Source: Porpolomopsis calyptriformis
Taxonomy: Eukaryota > Basidiomycota > Agaricomycetes > Agaricales > Hygrophoraceae
NCBI GenBank assembly: GCA_951640195.1
Contig: OX621173.1
Location: 1,857,242 to 1,921,241 of the forward strand
DNA: 64,000 nucleotides
Reading direction: 5' to 3'
In this document: positions 1 through 12,500 of the stretch, piece by piece
Position numbering within the stretch: position 1 is the first letter of the stretch
How the letters are laid out: every line of letters starts with the position of its first letter
Made by a program: the position numbers and the translations under genes
The notes under the pieces: model-generated
Seen by the model: the letters and a program-made list of their open reading frames with translations, nothing else
What the model was told of the DNA's origin: nothing
Database searches by the model: none

Positions 1-357
1 GACCGTCTCCCAGATCTGCCTCAGACCCAGGCAGAGCTCGACCTGCAAACGGAGCTTCAACTGCAGCAAGACATGTTCTCGCCCTTCTCATGGGACAATA
101 CCAATATCTGGCCCCCCGGGGACGACATCTTGCTTTGTGACGATTTCGACTTGAACGCTATCCCTCCGATCGAGCTTGGGATTCCCAAGTTTGGCGAAGA
201 CATGGTCTTGGAAGTACCCCCTCCCCAGGGCTCCGTGGACTTCGTCCAGGACTTTGTTCAAGGAATGGAGGTCGCGCCGCAGTTTCACGAGGATGGCGGT
301 CAAAACCTTGACGGCATGTTTGGATTCGACGAAATGATTTCCCGCCACGGCTTTTGA
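1..357 (+). CDS. C-terminal end of an unidentified protein (5' end outside window)
   Basis: The frame is open from the first base and ends at the stop at 355-357, giving about 118 residues. The peptide is acidic and rich in Asp, Glu, Pro and Phe, with a Gln/Leu-rich stretch at the start (ELQLQQ) and an end reading GFDEMISRHGF. Such an acidic, disordered tail would suit the activation region of a transcription factor, but no domain is visible and this is only a guess. A long pyrimidine-rich stretch follows the stop. I do not recognise the family. Confidence 0.6.
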   Translation, partial: DRLPDLPQTQAELDLQTELQLQQDMFSPFSWDNTNIWPPGDDILLCDDFDLNAIPPIELGIPKFGEDMVLEVPPPQGSVDFVQDFVQGMEVAPQFHEDGGQNLDGMFGFDEMISRHGF

Positions 358-2091
358 AGACCAAAGAAATTTAATGTAAATTTCAATGCACGCTGGGCGG
401 CATTGCAATTTTGCATTGGGCACTGTGTGGACATTGTACCTCTCTCGCGCGCTCTCTCTCCCCTTCTTCGGTTGAAGCTGAAGCGCTGTATTTCCGTTTC
501 CCCCTTCTCCCTCCCCCCTCCACTCACTTTTCTTATTCATTTTTTTTTTTTATCTTTTCTTCTTTTGTAGTCGTACCCCTTTTTCCTCTTTCATTTTTTC
601 GATCGCCCCCCCTCACGCCTGCTTGTGGACGATCTCGACGACCGTCCACCACTTCATGCGCTACACGCTGATTTTTTTATGACTTGATCATTCCTTTGAC
701 GAACACTCCATACCACCCCCTTTCCGACTTATACCCCAATCCCGTTATTTACGCATTATCTGAATGCATCTTCCAATCACTCCCCATCACTTATTGCTAT
801 CACAGTGTATGTAGCGATGTGTTTTTTTGGGTTTACCCCTTCAACGGGGGGATGGCAATCCAGATTGCCTTATTATTCACCCGAGCCTGCTCAGAGAGGA
901 TGGATTGTTAAAATCGCGATGATTTTCAATTGATAAGTCAAAACACTTGAAATGTGTAGATTGGGCCAAAGGCACGTGAAGCTCGGCGGAGGTAAATCCG
1001 GTACCACCCCCCCTCACATGGCCTTATTGTTTTGAGTAATTATGTGAATAAAATCTGGACGAGCGGTAATTAAGTCACTTGGGCGAGAGTTAGTATGGGA
1101 AGAGACGGAAATAAACATCCAAACTACCGTAAAATTCAGACTACGGTACGGGTCAGGCGTCTCGCGACCAAAACCCTGCCTCTGGGAATGATGGTGGTGG
1201 TGGTTGAAACACTCAAAGGTTTTTGTCCGTTCGATCTATGGGTGGTCTAGTGAATTGTCATGATGACGTTTTCGTCAGGGGCAAACTTACCCTTCGGCAG
1301 GGAGATGGTCGAGTCACGCGTTCAAAGTGTGCGTGTGGGGGATATCATTTCCCCCCTTTGCCTTTTCATTTACGCGGCGCCCATAAATGCGAGACAAAGT
1401 ATGTGTGTCAAGTGATGATTGGCAAATCGGGATGGACGTGCGCCCTTATCGAAAGCACATTCAATGTGCTCTCGATAAGGGCGCTCGTTCGTCCCGATTT
1501 GCCAAAATATCTTCATGCATTCTTTATTTATTTTTGACGTCGTCTTATCTGCAAAGTTGGACATAAAGTGATCTGCTGCACTGTGATAGGGAAGACTCAA
1601 CTCGTAATCGCGTAAAAGGTGTTTCCTGTACACGAGACCGAATGGGTGACTCAACCTGAATGGGATTCTCCTATTCCTCATCACACGCGGCGGCGACGTG
1701 TTTTTGCTATCATGATTGTGGCGATAAAAACGTTCGTCGTGGTAGGTTACCTTTCAAAGGTCAGGCGCCACGTCTAGTTCCTCGTCGTGTTTCACCCTGC
1801 AGCGTGATCCTTGGATGACTTGTGTTCTCGCTCGCTGGGTGCTCGCTGTCTTTTTGACATAAAAAGAAAGACCGCGACTGGCTTGGATGTTTGCGTATGT
1901 GTGGTGACAGTGGCTGGAAGTAAATTGCTGCTATAGCACTCTCACCGTTCTTGTCCGACTCATCAAGCAACGGTGGGCCTTGTTCTCCCTGTACAACTCA
2001 CACGTTTCTTCCATATAGGAACACGAGATGCTGCTAGGAAACTTCGAGAGGTATGCAACTTTGGTTGGTTTAGGCAGTCCCGTGCCTCGTG
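358..2091. other. Intergenic; only a long hairpin stands out
   Basis: This holds the 3' flank of the first gene (pyrimidine tracts at 430-640) and then unique-looking DNA without a convincing coding frame. Short open frames on both strands have no domain-like composition. The one notable element is the 83-nt palindrome at 1421-1503, listed separately. Confidence 0.5.
1421..1503. repeat. 83-nt near-perfect palindrome (hairpin)
   Basis: Two 41-nt arms meet around a single central base at 1462. The left arm begins GGCAAATCGGG and the right arm ends CCCGATTTGCC. 37 of 41 positions match exactly; of the four differences, two would still allow G-T pairing. There is no spacer to speak of, so this is a foldback rather than a transposon with separated terminal repeats. 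No obvious target-site duplication was seen. Confidence 0.85.
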
Positions 2092-2099
2092 TATAAAAG
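2092..2099 (+). promoter_or_regulatory. TATA box of the DUF6699 gene at 2133
   Basis: TATAAAAG lies about 34 nt before the ATG at 2133. The leader would be very short. The match to the consensus is good and it supports this ATG as the true start. Confidence 0.5.
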
Positions 2100-2132
2100 C
2101 CCACCCCCCTCACCTTCTCTTCAACGCCGACC

Positions 2133-3331
2133 ATGACTCGTTATCCATGGCCAGCGAATGCTGGCCCGTACAGAACCGTCGATAACCTGCGGCACCCATG
2201 GGTCAGTTCTCCAGTTATACCCTCGGCTCACGAATACCACTATTTTTCTGAGTCCGGATGTGTCGGAGTACCCAACATGGTGCCAGTGGAGCCTATTCAT
2301 GCCTGGGGACACGCCGTAGAAAGAAGACAAGACCATCGCGTATGCGAGAGAACAGGAGAGCGATGGTTTTGGCAACGATTGAAAGCTTTCTTGAGTGCGT
2401 TCTTGATTTTGGCACCAGTTATCTTCTCATCCCCGATCAGATCCCAAATCCAAGGAATCCTCGAATGACAACATCAACACACGCTTCCTCTATCGTCCGT
2501 TGCAACCCTCAGACTGGAAAGCTTTTGCATATTGGTCACGTCCGATCGTCAACGGCGTCCCTGTTCGAAACGCTGGTAGGTCCGATTTTACAAAATATCT
2601 TTCGCGACATTTACTTAACATATCCTATAGCACCAGGACTGGTTCCACCCGGTGCTATTGACCCTAGATATGTTTTTCACAGTCTCCGAGGTCCTAATGG
2701 TTCTCCCCACCCTGAACGTTGGGTCCCTGGTCTTCAGCACTATTCCCTCCCTCCTCGCCCGGCTATCTGGAAGGCGCCTCAACCCGACACCCCGTTACCC
2801 TATCCTTGGGAATGTCAGCTCAATCCCTTCCTTGAACATCGACCAACCGGACTTCCACCACTCTATTTCGACATTGGACGCGAGACCGGTGGAATTGTAT
2901 TCGCTGAACCTGAGAATGCCGTTCCACTCGAAGAAGCCGACCGCGCGCAGCCCGCAACGTTCCCATTGCTGACTCACATGCACATCGCTTATGTTGCTGA
3001 CGATGCCGCTTCAACATTTCCTTGGCCAACCACGGTATACAACCCAGATGGGATAACGTGTCAGGATGTGTTTGAGGCCATACATAATAATTTCCAGAGC
3101 CCTATCAATCAGGTGGAGTATGAGACCTGGTCTGAGAGGCAAAAAGATCGCAGCACGCGAGCCTATCAGATCCGTCTTGACGCTGCGAACTCGTGGAATC
3201 CCGAGTTATCTCCCCCAGTGCATGACGGACTGCGAAGGATTGACTACATGGGTGACAGAGTCATGTTTCGAGGTTTAGAACCCTCTCCGAACAGAGATGT
3301 TTCTTGGGTAATGTTTGTTGGCCCGGCATGA
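2133..3331 (+). CDS. DUF6699 family protein, three exons
   Basis: Proposed CDS join(2133..2339, 2419..2575, 2631..3331), 354 aa. The first intron is 79 nt (GTATGC...CACCAG), the second 55 nt (GTAGGT...CCTATAG, with a TTAAC branch-like site); only this join keeps one frame. The N-terminal half is Pro/Tyr-rich and looks disordered. The C-terminal half carries the DUF6699 pattern: a beta-rich start (LYFDIGRETG), then FPLLTHMHIAY, a WP(T/I)TV strand, TCQDVFEAIHNNF, and the ending GLRRIDYMGDRVMFRGL. The function of the family is unknown; it is widespread in Agaricomycetes. This copy is the most divergent in the 2-20 kb cluster. A TATA box sits just upstream. Confidence 0.8.
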
Positions 3332-3714
3332 TTGCAAACTACGGTCCGCTCCTTATCGTTCCCCTTCTCCTATGGTTCACCATCTGCAGCTTTTCATGCT
3401 ATGCGTATTCTGATTTGCTATATACATGCTTTGTCAAGTACACTCTAGTCGTCCTGCCATAATCCTCTTGTCCGCAAATAAAACGTGATATTTCATAGAC
3501 ATTTACTGTGAGTATAAAAGCACAAAATCGAGCATGAGTAATTTAACATCATTCCAACCCCAGACGAGAAAGATAAAAAAGGGTGCCAGGGAGTAGAACG
3601 CCTCCGTTTTGTTGGATCATTGCTGAGGCGGCGTGAATGCGAGGGAGGCGGGGGCATCTGAGAGGGATGCGAGGCAAATGCTGGGCCAACAGAGGACTCG
3701 AGATCAGTTAAAGG
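3332..3714. other. Intergenic, 3' flank
   Basis: AT-rich 3' flank of the DUF6699 gene followed by sequence without a coding frame. Nothing else is recognised. Confidence 0.5.
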
Positions 3715-4890
3715 TAATGGGAACTTCGTCCGAGAGAAAATGGGGGGTCAAAGTCTCGGTCGCGTCAATCCCTAACATGGACAATACCACGACTATCAAG
3801 TATTGGCAAACGAGCCTTGATCCATTGTGGAACTAATAGCTTGACATTCCTCGGGCCAATCGTCACTATGTCAGGTAGCCGAAGGTGGTCCAGTGGAGCC
3901 GAATACAGATGCGTTCTATCGTGGCAAAATCCATCTTGTCCAATTCGGAGACGGACTGTATGATGAGTCTGAGCATTGCATACTCCACATAGGGCGAGGT
4001 GATCTGAGAGAATAACGTGTACACCCAATCCCGAGTAGGAGCCTGTGGACTGACAAGTTGTGCAGGCGGATTGGGTGTTGTGAGCAAGGTTGATGTGATT
4101 TTCGCGCACAGCTATGAAACCAATAAAGTCGGTCAGATAAATAGCCAGGGCGATGAAAACATGCTAGCCTTTTGCATTGAATGAAGTCATACCATAGAGT
4201 TTAAGATGCTTACGACGAGAACCCAGCATCTTGAGTAATTCACCCACCGCTTGAGTATGCTTTAGATTCATGCTTCGAAAGGAGATGATAGACGCATCAG
4301 GATGTGGCTCGAGGCGGAGAAGCCGATCGAAGAATTTTGATTGAAAGGAGCACAGGGTAGTAAATTTCAAACCGCGGGGGAGAGGGATTACCGGTTCACT
4401 GTATGTTTCCAAACCGTCTTCCATCACGTAAGGGGAGTTTAGCGAGGGACACGAAGCAACAAATTCGTTCGCTTGTCGTGATGCCGTGATTCCTCGATCT
4501 TTGGGAAGCTAGATAACACCATAGCTCGTGCTTTGTCCTCAAGGACCATCCAATTCAAATCACTGAGCTCGAGTTCAGTCAGGCGTGTCGCGATCAGGGG
4601 CAATGTTTCCTTCACAAATGGAGGTGACCTGCAGTGGTTATCGCTTTCAGAATGTACAGGTGGCGGACATACGTGGAAAGACTGCTCGACGAATCCGTGA
4701 AGCATGAGGTCGCATGCGCGGTATAATTTGCTACCCTCTTATTTGTCAAAAGCAAACTGATCAGGCCAAGAGGGTTATATACGTCGATTTTATGCTTGTT
4801 GCTAGGAGAAAAGAAAGCATCAAAGGCTTTCGAGGATTTTGCAGAAGCGGTGAGGCAAGAGGGGTAAGAGAGACAGCACATTACAGTGCT
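3715..4890 (-). pseudogene. Decayed F-box protein gene (second copy)
   Basis: Three minus-strand pieces in different frames (about 4881-4612, 4705-4439 and 4427-4164, then 4109-3765) match successive parts of the F-box gene at 8387-9581. Shared stretches include VIPLPRGLKF, LLRLEPHPD and LPILDS, each with substitutions. The F-box itself and the N-terminal part are missing, the frame changes at least twice, and the stretch between RAMVL and the region corresponding to KMGW is scrambled. The 3' boundary near 3715 keeps the same flank as the intact copy (around 7985), so this is a segmental duplicate. I see no way to splice it into one protein. Confidence 0.75.
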
Positions 4891-4988
4891 TCATGTTCGC
4901 ATTTGAATCCCATATCTTGTGAGCATCTTGAGGATGAGACAACACATGTGAGGCGCAGCACAGTTCAGGTACTTCGGCACTCACCTTC

Positions 4989-5029
4989 TTGATTACGCTG
5001 TTCTCTTTCAAAGAGAACAGCGTAATCAA
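4989..5029. repeat. 41-nt perfect palindrome
   Basis: Two 20-nt arms (TTGATTACGCTG... and ...CAGCGTAATCAA) around one central base at 5009, with no mismatch. It lies between the F-box relic and the HNH relic and would extrude a very stable cruciform. Confidence 0.9.
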
Positions 5030-5277
5030 CAAGTTGTTGGCAAGCAAGCCAGTACTAAAAGTATGTCGTAGGAACCAAAATTCTGTATGACAAGGTGGGT
5101 TACTGAGCAATAGGTTCCCCCTACATTGGTACGATACAGAGAGGGGACCATAGGGCATTGAAAGATGTTGTATTTGTTGACAAAGGAGATATCAATGAAG
5201 AGTCGTAGAGAGGGTCGATGAGAATAGACTATGAAAAGCGGTGAATGAATAGAGCTGAGGCTTTGCATCCTACCACA

Positions 5278-6477
5278 ATGCCGACGTCAGACTCGATTGC
5301 TACATTCACTAGCACCACTAAAAGACACATCCGAAATTTCTACGGTAACCGCTGTACTGTATGCCTCATCAAGCTCACGGAAGCAGGGAGTCAGTGCGCT
5401 TATATATTGGATGCGTCCGGGAAAGGAGCATCTCAGGTCTGCACAGAACATGATGGATGTGACTTGATATGCCTAAGGATCATTAGATTTCCGCCCTTTC
5501 TCGCCTAGGTGTCATACCGGATGATTATGGGCGACAGCTCGAGACGAAGGGCATAGTCTGTAAGCAGAGAAAGATCTGGATGACGCGGTACTGATCAGTG
5601 AAACTAGTATGCCCTACTTGCCATCTAGGACTTCTTACCTTTGACCATATCGCATTTTCCCCCCCAAAACAGGTACTCAACTACCTTCTGGCATACGTCA
5701 GAGACACACCGATGGACGAGCAAATGCTTCTACACCAGGTATGCGCGCCAGACACGAGGGTTCAACGCTCATGCCACGATTTGGAATCAGGTTCTCGCTA
5801 TGTTGGTTGCCGGTATCCCGCGCGATATACCTGACCCCTCGCTCGTTCTACCTTATATTGGACTGTACATCATGGTACGTCTGAAACCGGACGAACTGGA
5901 GGGGTTGAAAATCGTCACTGCCGATTTTCCTCACTTATCTATCCTTCGGGACAACCAATGGGTTCCAGCCCCCTCCCGAGCAGCTCCAACTGCCCCAAAT
6001 GTTGCACGTATCTTCCATTCCCGAGCTCTCCCAATCTAAAGCTCTTCCGAATCCTTCGGCGTTATTCCGTTGTACTCAAGCCATCCCCAATATTCCCAAA
6101 CGCGTTACTGGCGACTTCCCAAAGCCACGCCTGGAGGTATCTTGTCGGCAGTAATGTTGCGCGCTATGGATAGTCCCTCCGAAATTGACGAAGAGCTGCA
6201 AATTACCAGAGCCTTGTATGCTCTTTTGATATATCAACGGGCCACGCACAACATACCAGGCGAGCCAGCTGGTGGCGGATCCGCTGGGCCGAGTGGTGGA
6301 CCTGGCAGGCCGAGCAGCAGTGGACCACGTAGTGCATTCCATGGAACCGGAGGCAGAGGGAAGACCCAACAGAAACGAGTAGCTCCAGACGAAGACCCCA
6401 AGCAGCTTTCCAAAAAGCGAGCTCTAGGTACGGCCCATGACCCTACCTCCGCAAGAGGCAAGTCAGACCAGAGTTAG
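5278..6477 (+). pseudogene. HNH-nuclease-like gene, probably decayed
   Basis: From the ATG at 5278 the peptide reads FYGNRCTVC...GSQCAYILDAS, then, after intron-like gaps, GIVLKLVCPTCHL..FDHIAF and a C-terminal tail ending at 6477. This order matches a large Agaricomycete family of HNH-like proteins with paired Cys motifs. As I recall the family, the position in QCAYILDA is usually a His, so the first catalytic His would be lost here. The first two exon candidates cannot be joined in phase: a break after GASQ resumes one base off. The frame shifts again near 6120 before the tail (from the PKPRLE frame to GGILSAVML). The tail is Gly/Pro/Ser-rich with a basic end. An unusual splice pattern could rescue it, but decay is more likely. 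Confidence 0.55.
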
Positions 6478-7283
6478 ATCGATGAGCTGTCGTCGAATTT
6501 TTCACGCCCTCTTCCTGATGCATTAGATGCCACTGATGGCGGGACATCTCTTTCTCCTGAATATGATCCCCGGAGTTGGGCATTTGGCCCTGAAATGTCG
6601 ACAAACACAATTGTCTTTAATCTCACTGATACCGTACTAGACCCTGCCGATTATCAGAGGTGGATCTTCCGGCCCGAAGCCACACAAAGCCATAAAAGAG
6701 GATAACCACATCCTGAGTAGGGTGCGGATATTATCCCGAGGCTGGTATGAGGTGGAGAGTTTGATCGACACAGTATTTTGCCAAAGTAATGGCATTGTGG
6801 TTGCTGGTTGCTAGTGGGGTTTGCTGGTTACTAGTAGCCATCCTCACGCGAGAACAAGCTAATAAGCTTGTCGGGATACGCAGTTTTGGCAACCTCACAC
6901 ACAACGATCATTCAATTCTCATGAAATACGCAGTCAACGTCGGAGACACCTAGTGGACAGGCCTCTACCAAAGGTTTCAAGACTGATCGTACAAAGCTTC
7001 CCGAACAGGGATCCAGCTAACGCCAGGTGCTACAAACTAATCCCTGATCCCATTCCATAAGATGCCCCGTGATAGTAATAGAAGATAGGTTGGACAAGGA
7101 GGAGTTAGAGAAGAAGGATGTGCCATATTGTGTCTGGAGTTCGACATTGGTCGCAGAGGGACTCCATACGGTGGAGATTTCCATCTGAGGGTTTATAGTT
7201 CGGTATCAATTCAAGTTGGCAAAAGCAAGTCAGCAAAGAGGGTATGGGGTTGAACAAACTTTGAGCAAAGGATCGTTCTCTCG
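6478..7283. other. Intergenic; downstream part duplicated
   Basis: No coding frame is convincing. From about 7190 the sequence resembles 13200-13300 (shared GGCAAAAGC..GTC.GCAAAGAGGGTATG), so the 3' flanks of the DUF6699 copies at 7284 and 13297 come from one duplication. Confidence 0.55.
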
Positions 7284-9581
7284 TCACTTGACGTGGAGGA
7301 ACCAAATGTGAGGTCCATCCCTGCTGGGCGAAAGGCCCAAGAACTGGTTCTTTCCCAAGAAGAAGTCAATCCTCCTCACACCTCGTATTTTTTCCTTGGA
7401 GTATGCCTTTAGATCGCGATGGCGGTGGCAGCGAGCTTCAAAGGACGCTCTCACATGCGATGGTGTGCGGTGAGACTGGTAATCATGTTCGCTGACACGT
7501 TGGCGGAGAGAACGATATATGGCTGTGATGACATCGGACATCGTGACGAAAGCAGTGGAGCCCATGGGTGATACCGAGATGGCCCAGGGAATATAACGGG
7601 GAGCGATAATGGTCAATTGGGGGAGTGGTGGTTGTGTCGCGGGCTCAGCAAGCATCGCGTGTATGTTACCGTAGTGTCCGCTGATATGATGGGGAGACAA
7701 CGATATGTCATAAGAGATGAGAGGTTTAGGTGTGCGAGCCGTGTCCAATTGCATAGGCACACGAGGATGGTGGGGGTAGGTGTGCGAAGATGGTGGTGGG
7801 TGACGTGGTAGAGGTGTTATTTGACCACGGAATGGAAAGAGAGAGTGACCGGTATAGGAGGATGAATGACTTGTAGGTGGTCCATAAGCGATGTTAGCTT
7901 TCGCGAGTCGAATGTGCTGTTCTGGCATAGGGTCATATGCGAGAGCTGAGTCGAGCTGTACAGGCGTGGGAGGGTGGATGAGAAATTCGTCCGGAAGAGC
8001 CTGGAATGGGTCAAAGTCTCGGTCGCGATAATCTCTAATGTGAACAATACCCCAACTGTCAAGTATCGGCAAGCGAGCCTTGACCCATTGTGGGACTAGT
8101 GACCTCGGGCCAATCGTCACTATGTCAAGTCGCCAAAGGTTGGCCCAGTGTGGCTGGGTACAAACGCGGTCTACCGCAGCCAAACCCATCCCATCCAGTT
8201 CGGAGGCAGACTGTATGATGAGTCTGAGTGTTACATACTTCATATAAGGCGAGCTGATCTGAGAGAATAATGTGGACACCCAGCCCGGGAAGGGAAGGAC
8301 ATCCTGCATAACAACTGACAAGTTGTGCAGGTGGATTGAGCAAAGGTGGGTATTGTGAGAAAGGTCGATATGCTTTCTGCGCACCGCTGTGAAACCAACA
8401 AAGTTGGTCGGATAAATAGCCAACAAGATGAAAGCATGCTAACCTTTTTCATTGACGGAATTCATATCATAGAGTTTGAGATGATTAAGATGGGAAGCCA
8501 GCATCTTGAGTAATTCGCCTATTGCTTGGGTATCCATTGGATTCATACTTCGGAAGCAGATGCTCGATACATCAGGATGTGGCTCAAGGCGCAAAAGCTG
8601 TTCGAAGAATTTCGATTGGGAAGAGCACAGGGTAATGAATTTCAAACCGCGGGGTAGAGGGATTACTGGTTTACTGTAAAATTTCCAGCCCATCTTCCAG
8701 CACGTAAGGGTCGTCAGCGATGGAAATGATGCAATGAATTCGTTCGCTTGTTGTGACGTGTCGAAGAAGGCCCGCATCGTGATTTTTTGGACCTTTTGAA
8801 AAGCGAATAATATCATGGCCCGTTCCTCGCCACCAAGTAAGATCCAATTCAAATCGTCAAGCTCGAGTTCAGTCACATTTGGAAGGCGCACCGCGATGAG
8901 AGGTAAAGTTTCATTCACAAATGAAGACGATCGGATGCAACCTTCCCCTTCGGACATGTACAGGTAGCGGACGTACGTGGAAAGATGGCTTGATGCTTCC
9001 GTGAAACATATTTTATCAAGGAAACGTCGAGCCTGTCTTCCATTGGTGAGGCGAATAGTATGAAAGATGTGATGCCTGCTGGTATAGAGAAAGGCTCTGC
9101 AAGTCAAGCTGCAGGCACGTAGGGCCACCTGATCATCGCTGAGGTTATCGATGATAGGCTTGAACAATTCAACAGGAAGTCTAGGAACGTGGGATAATAC
9201 AATGGTTGTTGTGTCATCGTCCAGTCTGGATTGTTCTTGTATAGCATCCTGGTCACAGTTAAAGTCATCGTTCCAATCATCGATGGCAGGAGCGTTGGAC
9301 TCGACAGAAAGAGGAGGGGAGGGTTCAGGTTGCTCTCGTTTAGTATCTTGGGGTATTATGGTGGGTGTTGCGCCATCTTCCAGTCTGAATTGTTCTTGTA
9401 AGGTAGCCTGGTCATCATCAAAGTCAGGATCCCCAGGCTCGGCAGGAAGAGGAGGGGATGTCACTGGGCGATCCAGTTTGGGCTGCTCTCGTCTGGTCTT
9501 CTTCGAAGCCTCCTTCGCACGTTTTGGAAGCCATTTCTGAAAGATACCTTTGGAGAAAATGTTGAGGCTTTTCGCACCCAT
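7284..9581 (-). CDS. F-box protein fused in frame to a DUF6699 domain
   Basis: Proposed CDS complement(join(7284..8386, 8444..9581)), 746 aa. The 57-nt intron (GTTAGC...TTTCACAG) keeps the frame. I chose the ATG at 9581 as the first in-frame ATG; coding potential extends a little upstream without one. Residues about 1-130 are charged and low-complexity, with DDD- and EQP-rich repeats. An F-box follows at about 135-180 (LPVELFKPIIDNLSDDQ, then LTCRAF), then a leucine-rich-repeat-like region, as in F-box substrate receptors of SCF ubiquitin ligases. The end of that part (RDYRDRDFDPF) runs without a stop into a DUF6699 protein whose own start would be the ATG at 7928 (MPEQHIRLAKANIAYGPP). The joint contains a stray internal DUF6699 piece (HPPTPVQLDSALAYDP). 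The DUF6699 part is very close to the gene at 13297. Two separate transcripts remain possible. Confidence 0.7.
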
Positions 9582-12500
9582 TCGGCGTCTATATGTCGTG
9601 AAAGTGAAAACTTGGTGATGTTTACCATAATAGTCTCGAGCATTGGCCTTAGTCAAAGTGCAAGGATCTTTCCCTCATTTCATTGATGTAGTGTTTGGAT
9701 AAGCATGGTTCCCGTGGTCTCGAGTACCCACATGGCTGGGCTCAAAAGGTAGACTTTCGGTGTGATACAAGCATACTCCCGGAGGACAATAAACCGAAAA
9801 AAAAAAAAAACAAGTTGATTGCGAAGCGAAAACCAACATAAAGCGAGGTTGTTCATCCCTAGGTGACACGACCTGCTCGCTTGTAAACTCTTCAATGATT
9901 TCCACCACTGTATTTCCAGATCGAGGAATGAGAGAACTTGAAAAAGACCCAATGACATCGGGACTGCCACCCCCTATCGCCGTTTGCAAAGTCCACATTC
10001 AACGCAAAGATATGAACCCACTTCGAACTTTCGCCCAGGCTTACTCACCTTGATCATCGTCAATGGTGCAAGCAGGCGGACGACTGATACATTCTTTTAA
10101 ATCTTCGCGACCTGCCTGCTACAGTCACTAAGGCCCGCAGCAACTTCGGCCCATCATGCGGCGAGTAGAATAGTCCCTCTGGCTTTGCTGAGAAGAAGAC
10201 CCAAGTGGTCCCGAGTACGTCGATCTGAATGTTATTACAAACGGGAAGCTAGCCGGTACCATTGTCGATCTGAATGTCCGTCAGAGATAGGGTGCCAATT
10301 AACGCCATGGGACCCCCAGAGTGTTCACTAGATAGCACCCTTCCAAACAAACGCCTTGCAGTCCAACGACGATGATCAATGAGATCAAGAATTTGACAAA
10401 TCCAAGGTTCTTCTTGTTGATGGAAGTGGCCGCCCTCCAGATACCAATGTTGATCAAATCATACGCTTGTATCCCGCGTTTCCTCTATGTCCAGGTCGGT
10501 AGTCCATCCCGGGCCCCGTTCCATACTTTCTTTTAACAATCCAATTATTTCATCTTCCAGATAAATGATCAAAGATAAGAATCGGAGGGTCGTTAGCGTG
10601 CTTTGGTGATGATGACCAGCAACCAGCGTTTTCCTGGCCTAGAGTTCACAAGCAAAGTCAGAAAGACCGGATCAGATGGCAGTCCGGTGGCTGTTCTTAA
10701 TCTGTGAGGCGATTCGGTCTTCTTTGTACCGGCACCTATCATTTTCAAAGAAGAGCAACGAGACGGCATCTAATTGCCAATGAACTGTTTCGATGATCAC
10801 TGGACTCACTCACCTGAAGCTGGCAGATAAGGAGGTTTGTAATCGATTTCATCACCCCCGACCAAATAGATTGGATCGCTGCCTGTGAGAATGGTGGTAC
10901 CATGTGCTTGTCATGGTGAAGGTTCAACAGTGCGCAAGACGATCGATTGGTCAATAAGAAAGAAGTACTGTCAAATTCACATTGCATAACGTCTGGAACG
11001 GACAAAGAAACTAGAGCCCACATAGAAAAACTTCGTATCAGTAGGATCTGAGCAATAGCTAGTAGGAGAGATGCAAGTCAAGGGACGTACGTGGCTACAA
11101 ATAAAATTGAAAATGAACGACAGCTATGTGTGAACTCGACAAATATGTACGAGTGATTGTGATAGGTGCCTCTGCCGTTTCTCTTTTGCAGAGACCGAAC
11201 AAGAAGCGGTCCAGAGCCAGGCGTCAGGTTCTCGCGACTTGAGTAGCTTCGGTCACTGAAATTGCTGAATGATAGAGGCAGTAAGGGCAGTGTCTCCTAT
11301 AGAACCGGGATCGTTGTTGATGTGCTTCTGGAAAGCAGAACAGGCAACCAGAAAGGCAAAAAAAACCAAGCCAGGAGCCGATCGAGAAGGAAAGAAGGAA
11401 AGATGTTGGAGGTAACGCAGTGAATCACAGCATCAGCCTCCACTTGACTCCTGCCTCGTGTACGAAGCGGAACGCGTGTTGTCTTGGGGGGTAGCCTGTG
11501 TTTTAAAATTCCTTAGAAGAAACACTCATACCACATCACGGCGTCGGCGCCAACGAATGTACAGGTAATCGCGGCTTTGTAAAAATCTTTTTTTGAATTT
11601 GAAGCATCCCAACAGAACAACCCCGATCCTGCGGAGTGAAAACGGGGTGTTCGCCGCCGTTATTGACTAAGACACATTGGGGCGTGGGATTCATAAGATG
11701 ACGCTTGTTCTGCGAACCCTTTGTAAGACTCGCTGATGTCGAGAGAGTGACAAAAGGAGATGTGTTTACCGTTTTACCTGATGGTTCACCCTGGAGGCGC
11801 CGGTGGTGAGTTGAAGGGCGCCTAGGGTGCCAACAGACAAGGGTTGGCCACTTGCAGGGGTAATCGTTGAACCCTACATAATAGAGCCGAAAGCAAGCAT
11901 CCTGTGAGGTCTTCAGTCAGCAATAGCGCCGGTTCTATAGCGAAAGTGGGCGTTAAGAAGGATGTTTTGCAGATCACCACCTATATGGTGGTGTACACCC
12001 CTCGAAACGTGAGACGAATGTTAGCTGACAGATAATGCGACGCGTTGATTAAAGCGAGGTATTGGGTGATTTTGCAAGTTAATTCTTGGTTCCAGGTTTT
12101 CAAATGTGGAAATCATCCCAGTCCAGAGATAACAACCGATAACCGCGGAAAAAGCAAGATCCCCAAAAGGACGATATAGCCCAAAAGCCAAGATCGTTGT
12201 GGATGGATGCCGCACGATCAAATGAAGTGTCCAGGAGGAGATACAAGCTCACAGCCATTCAAGAGATCAAGGAGCTTGCGTAACATGAGCTGGCTAAGCA
12301 GATCCAAACGGGCTTGGAGTCCTTTAAGTGGGGAAGAAACAATGGGCAATAGAGGAGACGCGCATACATACTGAGAAGCGCTTGTGAACCGAGGAGGAGC
12401 CGCAGAGAACACTATACATGAGGGGGTTCCTTCTTCGAATACCCAAACCCTGTTGGTTTTTGGATGAGCATCAGCGCTCCGTAGATATTGGTCTGTGCAC

